This document shows positions 58,715 to 64,000 of a DNA stretch of 64,000 nt, piece after piece. Each line of letters begins with the position of its first letter. The stretch's first letter is position 1. The stretch comes from Endoryza foliicola. Its GTDB lineage: Bacteria; Bacteroidota; Bacteroidia; Chitinophagales; Chitinophagaceae. The notes beneath the pieces were generated by a model, which was given only the letters and a program-made list of their open reading frames with translations, made no database searches and was not told where the DNA came from. The stretch is taken from assembly GCA_965226965.1 (NCBI GenBank), contig OZ245715.1, positions 1,922,001 through 1,986,000 of the forward strand, read 5' to 3'. The position numbers and the translations under genes are program-made.

Positions 58715-59269
58715 ATGTCTCGTGTAGGTAAAAAACCCGTTAGCATCCCTGCTGGTGTTACGGTTACTGTAGGAGCCGATAACGTGGTTACAGTTAAAGG
58801 TCCTAAGGGTACATTGCAACAAGCAATTGACCGCGATATTATTGTTAGCGTTGCCGACAACCAAATTACTATTGGTCGTCCAACAGATCAAATCCGTCAC
58901 CGCGCTATGCACGGTTTGTACCGCGCATTGTTGGCGAATTTGGTAAAAGGTGTAACAGAAGGTTACAAGAAGCAATTGGAATTAGTGGGTGTGGGTTATA
59001 AAGCTGCCAATCAGGGTAACTTATTGGATCTTTCATTAGGTTATTCTCACAATATCATTTTCGAAGTTCCAAATGAATTGAGCGTAGTAACTGCTCAAGA
59101 AAAAGGTCAAAACCCTTTGATCACATTGGAAGGTATCGACAAGCAATTGTTAGGTCAGGTTGCTGCGAAGATCAGAGGATTGCGTAAGCCTGAGCCGTAC
59201 AAAGGAAAAGGTGTTAAATACGTGGGTGAGTACATCCGTCGTAAAGCTGGTAAAGCTGCTGGTAAATAA
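58715..59269 (+). CDS. rplF: Ribosomal protein L6
   Basis: 184 residues, near the factor-binding site of the 50S subunit. RVGKKPVSIPAGVTVTVGAD, LYRALLANLVKGVTEGYKKQ and the C-terminal KIRGLRKPEPYKGKGVKYVG with KAGK ending are canonical. It lies 119 bp after rpsH across a hairpin. Confidence 0.98.
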   Translation: MSRVGKKPVSIPAGVTVTVGADNVVTVKGPKGTLQQAIDRDIIVSVADNQITIGRPTDQIRHRAMHGLYRALLANLVKGVTEGYKKQLELVGVGYKAANQGNLLDLSLGYSHNIIFEVPNELSVVTAQEKGQNPLITLEGIDKQLLGQVAAKIRGLRKPEPYKGKGVKYVGEYIRRKAGKAAGK

Positions 59270-59358
59270 GCGTGAGCTGCTAGTAGCATTTATTGAAATC
59301 TTTTTCGAAATAACATTACTAATCGTCCCGGCAGAATCGGGTGATAAAATAAAGAAAC

Positions 59359-59712
59359 ATGAATACTAAAGCATTAAGAAGACAACGAATCCGCTTCAAC
59401 ATTCGCAAGAGAATAGCGGGTACCGCTCAGAAGCCACGTTTGTCTGTTTTCAGAAGTAATGCAGATATCTACGTTCAGTTGATCGATGATACAACCGGCG
59501 TTACATTGGCTGCCGCTTCAAGCCGTCAGAAAGACATCGCTGCTCAAAAAGGAACTAAATCTGAAAAGAGCAAGTTGGTAGGTTTGGCGATCGCACAAAA
59601 AGCTACTTCTCTCGGATTATCTGAGGTAGTATTTGATCGTGGTGGTTATTTATACCATGGTCGTGTGAAGAATGTAGCTGATGGAGCTCGCGAAGGTGGA
59701 TTGAAATTCTAA
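59359..59712 (+). CDS. rplR: Ribosomal protein L18
   Basis: 117 residues, the second 5S rRNA binder with L5. RRQRIRFNIRKRIAGTAQKP and RLSVFRSNADIYVQLIDD at the start and VVFDRGGYLYHGRVKNVADG near the end are standard. It starts 89 bp after rplF. Confidence 0.97.
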   Translation: MNTKALRRQRIRFNIRKRIAGTAQKPRLSVFRSNADIYVQLIDDTTGVTLAAASSRQKDIAAQKGTKSEKSKLVGLAIAQKATSLGLSEVVFDRGGYLYHGRVKNVADGAREGGLKF

Positions 59713-59764
59713 TTCGCAACCAAACGTAGTAAACAACAAACATTTCAAATTTCAACTTTTATAA

Positions 59765-60283
59765 ATGTCAAAAGTTAATTTAAACAGAGTTAAAGCCGGA
59801 GACCTGGAGTTGAAGGAAAAAGTAGTAGCCATCAACCGTGTTGTGAAAACAACCAAAGGTGGTCGTGCTTTCAGTTTCTCTGCTTTAGTAGTAGTTGGTA
59901 ACGAACAAGGAATTGTAGGTCATGGTTTGGGTAAAGCCAAAGAGGTTCAAGAAGCCATTACGAAAGGTATCGAAGATGCTAAAAAGAATCTGATTAAAGT
60001 GCCAGTGATGCACGGAACTATTCCTCACGACCAATTGGCGAAGGAAGGTGCTGCAAAGGTGTTGATCAAGCCTGCCGCACACGGTACCGGTGTAATTGCG
60101 GGAGGTAGCATGCGTGCCGTTTTGGAAAGCGCAGGTGTTACCGACGTATTGGCAAAATCTTTAGGTTCAGCAAACCCTCACAACGTGGTAAAAGCTACTT
60201 TCAAGGCCTTGGCTTTGTTGCGTGAGCCTATCACAGTTGCAAAGGAGCGTCGCTTAAATCTTAAGAAAGTATTCAACGGATAA
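59765..60283 (+). CDS. rpsE: Ribosomal protein S5
   Basis: 172 residues. S5 forms the mRNA entry helicase with S3 and S4. It shows LKEKVVAINRVVKTTKGGRA with the loop tied to spectinomycin resistance (no change is apparent by eye), GLGKAKEVQEAITKGIEDAK and GTGVIAGGSMRAVLESAGVT with KSLGSANPHNVVKATFKAL. It lies 52 bp after rplR. Confidence 0.98.
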   Translation: MSKVNLNRVKAGDLELKEKVVAINRVVKTTKGGRAFSFSALVVVGNEQGIVGHGLGKAKEVQEAITKGIEDAKKNLIKVPVMHGTIPHDQLAKEGAAKVLIKPAAHGTGVIAGGSMRAVLESAGVTDVLAKSLGSANPHNVVKATFKALALLREPITVAKERRLNLKKVFNG

Positions 60284-60332
60284 TTATCACCCTGTTTGAA
60301 CTCTAGGTTTCAAACTCATTATAACATTTGTT

Positions 60333-60512
60333 ATGAAAAAGATTAAAATCACCCTGGTTAAAAGTCCAATTGATCGTCCGGAGCGCCAAAAACAAACATT
60401 GGTTGCTTTAGGTTTGAACAAGACCAACGCCAGCAGAGAAGTAGAAGCTACTCCTCAAATTCTCGGAATGGTTCGTAAGGTGAACCACCTTCTGAAAGTG
60501 GAAGAAGCTTAA
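60333..60512 (+). CDS. rpmD: Ribosomal protein L30
   Basis: A short gene of 59 residues, located by translating the gap between rpsE and rplO. It begins MKKIKITLVKSPIDRPERQK and has the conserved LVALGLNKTNASREVEATPQ segment and a GMVRKVNHLLKVEEA end. Size, sequence and its canonical position between S5 and L15 make the call secure. L30 is a small 50S protein near the factor-binding region. Confidence 0.96.
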   Translation: MKKIKITLVKSPIDRPERQKQTLVALGLNKTNASREVEATPQILGMVRKVNHLLKVEEA

Positions 60513-60531
60513 TAAATTGAATTAATTTGGC

Positions 60532-60571
60532 AGTGTGAAAATGAGTAACTAGCTTACGGCATTTTCACATT
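60532..60571 (+). promoter_or_regulatory. Long hairpin between rpmD and rplO
   Basis: TGTGAAAATG (60534-60543) and CATTTTCACA (60560-60569) are perfect 10-bp complements, extended outward by a G-U and an A-U pair, with inner GTAA/TTAC pairs. No T-run follows. It fills much of the 123-bp gap. An RNA processing or regulatory site, or a small insertion, are options. Confidence 0.55.
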
Positions 60572-60635
60572 TGCATATTTACACTTTTATTAATAACAAG
60601 CGAGGGGCGATTCCCCGTAAGTAAAAATCAACAGT

Positions 60636-61085
60636 ATGAAATTACATGAATTGAAGCCTGCGAAAGGCGCAACGAAAAGAGAAAAGAGATTAGGTCGTGG
60701 TGAAGCATCGGGTCACGGTGGTACATCAACTAAAGGTAACAAAGGTCATCAGAGCCGTAGCGGTTTCAAAAATAGAAGAGCACACGAAGGTGGTCAGATG
60801 CCAATTCAACGTCGTGTTCCTAAGCGCGGTTTCACAAATAACAACCGTGTTGAATACAAAGTGTTCAATATTGGTCAAGTAGAATTATTGGTAGAGAAAT
60901 ACGGATTACAGGAGTTTTCTTTGGATACTTTGTTCATGAATGGTTTGGTAAGCAGAACATCATTGGTGAAGATCCTCGGAAACGGTGAATTGAAATCAAA
61001 AGTTACTTTCAAAGTGAACGCTGTGAGCGAAAAAGCTAAACAAGCTATTGAAGCAGCAGGTGGTTCTGTAGAAATCGTAAAGTAA
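60636..61085 (+). CDS. rplO: Ribosomal protein L15
   Basis: 149 residues. L15 is a late-assembly 50S protein with an extended glycine-rich N-terminus: KGATKREKRLGRGEASGHGG, TSTKGNKGHQSRSGFKNRRA and EGGQMPIQRRVPKRGFTN. The C-terminal domain is normal (FKVNAVSEKAKQAIEAAGGS). A terminator-like hairpin follows 17 bp after the stop. Confidence 0.97.
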   Translation: MKLHELKPAKGATKREKRLGRGEASGHGGTSTKGNKGHQSRSGFKNRRAHEGGQMPIQRRVPKRGFTNNNRVEYKVFNIGQVELLVEKYGLQEFSLDTLFMNGLVSRTSLVKILGNGELKSKVTFKVNAVSEKAKQAIEAAGGSVEIVK

Positions 61086-61102
61086 TTTTGCGTATATTGC
61101 CA

Positions 61103-61129
61103 GACGCATGATAAATGCGTCTTTTTTTT
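61103..61129 (+). terminator. Terminator-like hairpin between rplO and secY
   Basis: GACGCAT (61103-61109), loop GATAA, ATGCGTC (61115-61121), then eight T. It lies 34 bp before the secY start. TAATTTTG (61083-61090) overlaps the rplO stop and could be a weak -7 element, but a transcript from it would run straight into this hairpin. Confidence 0.8.
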
Positions 61130-61162
61130 GTTTTAGGCTTTCATAAAAAATTTCTGCAATCC

Positions 61163-62503
61163 GTGAAAAAGTTTATACAAACACTGAAGAATATCTGGAG
61201 TATCGAGGAATTAAAGAGTAAGATCCTCGTTACCCTCTTATTGATTGCTATTTATCGCGTAGGTACGCATATCGCTTTGCCAGGTATCGATCCTAATAAA
61301 CTTCCAACCGGCGGTTCCGGTACCGGAATTTTAGGTTTGATCGATGCATTCGCAGGTGGTGCGTTCTCTCAGGCATCTATCCTTGCATTGGGAATTATGC
61401 CATATATCTCTGCATCTATCTTCATGCAATTGATGACCATTTTATATCCTCCTTTCCAGAAATTACAAAAAGAAGGAGATAGTGGTCGTAAGAAAATCAA
61501 CCAGTACACTCGTATTTTAACTATTGTAGTAGCAGCGCTTCAAGCAAGTGCCTATGTTGCCTATTTGAATAGCCCCGGTTACAAAGAGGCCATTATCCCT
61601 GCTTATAGCTCTTACTTCTACATTTCTACTACTATTGTACTCACAGCCGGTACATTGTTCGTAATGTGGCTTGGTGAGCGTATCACAGACAAAGGATTGG
61701 GTAACGGTTCTTCCGTGATTATCATGGTGGGTATCTTAGCTCGTTTGCCACAATCAATGGTACAACAATACAGTTCAATTACTACCAAATACCAAGGTGG
61801 TGGCGGTTTGTTGTTGTTTGTATTGATGATTGCAGTGTTAGTAGCTATAATCATGGGATTGATTGTATTGATCCAAGGTGTTCGCAAAATACCTGTACAA
61901 TATGCTAAGCAAATTGTTGGTAACCGTCAGTTTGGTGGTGCCCGTCAATTCCTACCAATTAAAGTGAACAGTGCAGGTGTAATGCCTATCATCTTTGCTC
62001 AGGCTATCATGTTCCTACCAACTTTGCTTTCAAATTTTGAAACAACACAAGGTTTGGCAAAGATCTTCAACGATCATAGCAATGTTTGGTACATGGTTAT
62101 CTACTCTGTAATGGTAATAGCGTTTACGTTCTTATATACAGCTCTTATCTTCAATCCGAAGCAAATTGCTGATGATTTGAAACGTAACAACGGTTTCATT
62201 CCGGGTGTAAAACCAGGTCAACCTACCGCTGATTACATTGGTGCCATCATGGATAGAATCACATTGCCAGGTGCCGTATTGTTGGCCTTGGTAGGTATCC
62301 TTCCAGGTTTCGCTCAACGTTTAGGTGTTTCAGTTCAATTCTCAACCTTCTTCGGCGGTACATCCCTCTTGATCATGGTTGGTGTTATTTTGGATACCTT
62401 GCAACAAATAGAAACGCAGTTATTGATGCGTCAGTACGACGGATTGATGAAGAGCGGAAGAATTCAAGGCCGCCAGTCGAGCAGTGCACCTGTTTCAATG
62501 TAA
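61163..62503 (+). CDS. secY: Protein translocase subunit SecY
   Basis: 446 residues from GTG 61163 (GTG AAA AAG TTT). An ATG at 61115 in the same frame lies in the stem of the terminator-like hairpin and would add 16 residues (MRLFFVLGFHKKFLQS) not found in the family, so the GTG is preferred. Ten transmembrane helices form the SecYEG channel. Plug and gate regions are visible, such as YRVGTHIALPGIDPNKLP, the IMPYISASIFMQLM lateral-gate helix and the cytoplasmic GVRKIPVQYAKQIVG loop that binds SecA and ribosomes. Confidence 0.97.
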   Translation: MKKFIQTLKNIWSIEELKSKILVTLLLIAIYRVGTHIALPGIDPNKLPTGGSGTGILGLIDAFAGGAFSQASILALGIMPYISASIFMQLMTILYPPFQKLQKEGDSGRKKINQYTRILTIVVAALQASAYVAYLNSPGYKEAIIPAYSSYFYISTTIVLTAGTLFVMWLGERITDKGLGNGSSVIIMVGILARLPQSMVQQYSSITTKYQGGGGLLLFVLMIAVLVAIIMGLIVLIQGVRKIPVQYAKQIVGNRQFGGARQFLPIKVNSAGVMPIIFAQAIMFLPTLLSNFETTQGLAKIFNDHSNVWYMVIYSVMVIAFTFLYTALIFNPKQIADDLKRNNGFIPGVKPGQPTADYIGAIMDRITLPGAVLLALVGILPGFAQRLGVSVQFSTFFGGTSLLIMVGVILDTLQQIETQLLMRQYDGLMKSGRIQGRQSSSAPVSM

Positions 62504-62529
62504 TTATTAAGAGCTTTACTTTTATACAA

Positions 62530-62560
62530 CCTGACAACGCTTAGCGCTGTCAGGTTTTTT
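62530..62560 (+). terminator. Terminator between secY and map
   Basis: CCTGACA (62530-62536) pairs with TGTCAGG (62548-62554), with ACGC/GCG inner bases, then six T. Confidence 0.85.
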
Positions 62561-62563
62561 CTT

Positions 62564-62571
62564 TAATTTTG
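62564..62571 (+). promoter_or_regulatory. Candidate -7 element TAATTTTG of map
   Basis: Fits TAnnTTTG; predicted start about 62575, a 13-nt leader before map. Its position immediately after a terminator supports a separate map transcript. Confidence 0.45.
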
Positions 62572-62587
62572 TGTCTGGAGAAAAAAC

Positions 62588-63385
62588 ATGGTTCATTACA
62601 AATCAAACGAAGAAATTGAGTTGATGCGGATTGCCGCTCGACTTGTGAGCAAAACCTTGGCTACAATTGCAGTTGAATTAAAGCCAGGGATTAATACCTT
62701 ATTCTTGGATGAGATGATCGGTTCCTTTATTCGCGATCATCAAGCAATTCCCTCATTCCTAAATTACCACGGCTACCCCTTTAATTCATGTATCTCGGTA
62801 AATGATGTGGTTGTTCACGGTTTTCCCAATAAAAGAGAATTGAGAGAAGGGGATATTATTTCCATTGATGTTGGAGTGATCAAAGACGGTTGGCACGGGG
62901 ATCATGCTTATACCTTCTCGATTGGAGATCCCGGCAAAGAAATCGCTCAATTGGTTCGAGTTACTAAGGAATCATTGTATAAAGGAATTGAAAAGGCAGT
63001 TGTTGGTAACAGATTGGGAGATATATCATATGCCATTCAAGAACATACAGAAAAGAAATACGGATACGGAGTAGTTCGTGAACTAGTAGGTCATGGTCTT
63101 GGTCGTTCCATGCACGAAGACCCTCAGTTGCCTAACTATGGTAAAAAAGGAACAGGCCGTGTATTAAACGAAGGATTGGTTCTTGCAATTGAGCCTATGA
63201 TCAATTTAGGAAAAAGAGATGTATTTACAGAAGATGATGGATGGACCATCAGAACCAAAGATGGAAAGCCTTCCGTGCATTTTGAGCACGACGTTTGCGT
63301 TAGAAAAGGGAAGGCAGATATTCTATCCGATTATAGCATCATTGAAGAAGCAGAATCAAAGAATCCCAACTTATTTGTAGGATAA
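62588..63385 (+). CDS. map: Methionine aminopeptidase type I
   Basis: Removes the initiator methionine from nascent proteins. The 265 residues carry the pita-bread fold metal ligands: Asp94 in ISIDVG, Asp105 in WHGDHAYTF, His169 in ELVGHGLG, Glu202 in LAIEPM and Glu233 in HFEHD; His77 (VVVHGFP) lines the active site. The size matches the bacterial type I enzyme. It has its own promoter element. Its last 15 bp overlap the convergent acyltransferase gene. Confidence 0.97.
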   Translation: MVHYKSNEEIELMRIAARLVSKTLATIAVELKPGINTLFLDEMIGSFIRDHQAIPSFLNYHGYPFNSCISVNDVVVHGFPNKRELREGDIISIDVGVIKDGWHGDHAYTFSIGDPGKEIAQLVRVTKESLYKGIEKAVVGNRLGDISYAIQEHTEKKYGYGVVRELVGHGLGRSMHEDPQLPNYGKKGTGRVLNEGLVLAIEPMINLGKRDVFTEDDGWTIRTKDGKPSVHFEHDVCVRKGKADILSDYSIIEEAESKNPNLFVG

Positions 63386-64000
63386 ATTACCGGCAGCGAA
63401 TTCTCGCTGCTTTTTTATTTGTACATAAGCCTGCCCGGTAAAAAAGTACACAAGAGGAATAGCAAGTGGCCAATAGGATTGAAAAAATAGTCCTAATAAA
63501 AATGCTGTAATTAACAAAAAGGGAAAGTAGAAGAGCACCAACACTCCCAACATTATAGAGTCATAATGAGGCGATCCTTTTGTTTTTCTTCCAATAAACC
63601 TTTTAATGGGGTAGTAGAATGGAGCATGCAGCAACCATCCAACTAAGCCGGGTATAACTAGTAGTGCTTTCTTGAATTTAGGAATTGGGAGTTCCAGAAA
63701 TTTAGTGAAAGGTGGAGTTCGGGGATCTGCCGGATCTACCAACAAGGGTTCTAGCCTGTCTTTTAAGAGAGCATTGAACTGTAGATTCTGTTGCCCTTCT
63801 GTTAAGTTGCTTCGATCAAGTTCATTTTCTGAGATTGCAGCGCCTGCATTGATACAAATGTTTTTCCCGAAGCTTCGAAAACTCTGATAGGTAATGCCTA
63901 CCGGAATTACTTTCAACGGGATGCCTTCATTCCATGCTTGTAAAGCAAGACGAGCCGTTCCTTTTTTCAAGGGTCGGAGCCTCCATTCTTGTACACAAAG
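63371..64000 (-). CDS. 1-acylglycerol-3-phosphate acyltransferase-like (PlsC), N-terminus outside window
   Basis: The visible 209 codons are the C-terminal part; the frame is still open at 64000, so the start and the HX4D motif lie beyond. The visible part starts with EWRLRPLKKGTARLALQAWN, the segment following the FPEG motif in many PlsC-like acyltransferases, then IPLKVIPVGITYQSFRSFG. The C-terminal 100 residues contain one or two membrane helices (SIMLGVLVLFYFPFLLITAF). It likely acylates a glycerophospholipid precursor. It is convergent with map and shares 15 bp with it. It occupies the place where infA would be expected. Confidence 0.8.
   Translation of the reverse strand, partial: LCVQEWRLRPLKKGTARLALQAWNEGIPLKVIPVGITYQSFRSFGKNICINAGAAISENELDRSNLTEGQQNLQFNALLKDRLEPLLVDPADPRTPPFTKFLELPIPKFKKALLVIPGLVGWLLHAPFYYPIKRFIGRKTKGSPHYDSIMLGVLVLFYFPFLLITAFLLGLFFQSYWPLAIPLVYFFTGQAYVQIKKQREFAAGNLSYK
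63393..63416 (+). terminator. Terminator of map inside the convergent gene
   Basis: GCAGCGA (63393-63399), loop ATTC, TCGCTGC (63404-63410), then six T. It lies within the last 45 bp of the acyltransferase coding sequence on the other strand. Confidence 0.85.

Overview
The window is a chromosomal segment of a Bacteroidota bacterium, most likely Chitinophagaceae-like (family-level placement is my inference). The evidence is consistent throughout. Many genes have the Bacteroidota -7 promoter motif TAnnTTTG, in two cases with an upstream TTTG at exactly 19 nt. Starts are preceded by A-rich sequence (AATAAAATG) rather than Shine-Dalgarno sites. Lineage-typical genes include a type III glutamine synthetase, an archaeal/eukaryal-type ProRS, a type IX secretion 'plug' (DUF5103) protein, a lipidated Omp85 (TamL-like) protein, phosphosulfolactate synthase, HldD and a long YidC. 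Almost everything is housekeeping. I see no phage, insertion sequence, CRISPR array, tRNA or rRNA.

Layout. 1-3030: partial lipoprotein, proS, two paralogous small membrane proteins. 3029-9222: an RDD-family gene divergent from a tight SpoIIM / DUF4129 / DUF4350 / MoxR ATPase / DUF58 operon, a conserved but poorly understood membrane module. 9255-16147: truB, a TamL-like outer-membrane protein, a SpoU RNA methyltransferase, an FtsX-type permease, the T9SS plug-domain protein and the SRP RNA. 16242-20676: transaldolase-like enzyme, DUF2147 protein, about 1.1 kb of non-coding DNA with a 119-bp tandem repeat, glnA type III. 20851-24655: three envelope-glycan genes. 24746-33085: purL, hldD, proC, a 57-residue membrane protein, pyrG with a structured leader, yidC. 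33270-43390: two secreted proteins, a structured non-coding stretch, a TPR protein, comA, aroE, a five-gene minus-strand operon (orf196, rdgB, ECF sigma, anti-sigma-like, thioesterase), ilvE, two small membrane proteins. 43560-63385: the str-S10-spc ribosomal region through secY and map. An acyltransferase on the opposite strand runs off the right end.

The ribosomal region is divided into transcription units. rpsL-rpsG ends at a terminator. fusA has its own TTTG-N19-TAnnTTTG promoter and a 245-nt structured leader. A DPP-IV-type peptidase and a lipoprotein gene separate fusA from rpsJ. rpsJ has its own promoter and is followed by a terminator, then a 290-nt multi-hairpin leader in front of rplC. 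rplC to rplO run together. Further terminator-like hairpins separate rplO/secY and secY/map, and infA/rpmJ/rpsM do not follow map here.

The most interesting material is non-coding: three structured leaders with mutually exclusive pairings or 5'-terminal stems (fusA, rplC, pyrG), a possible structured RNA at about 34446-34611, and a family of mosaic intergenic repeats sharing exact 19-20-mers between distant gaps. All RNA structures were found by eye from complementary segments; none was folded or compared with databases.
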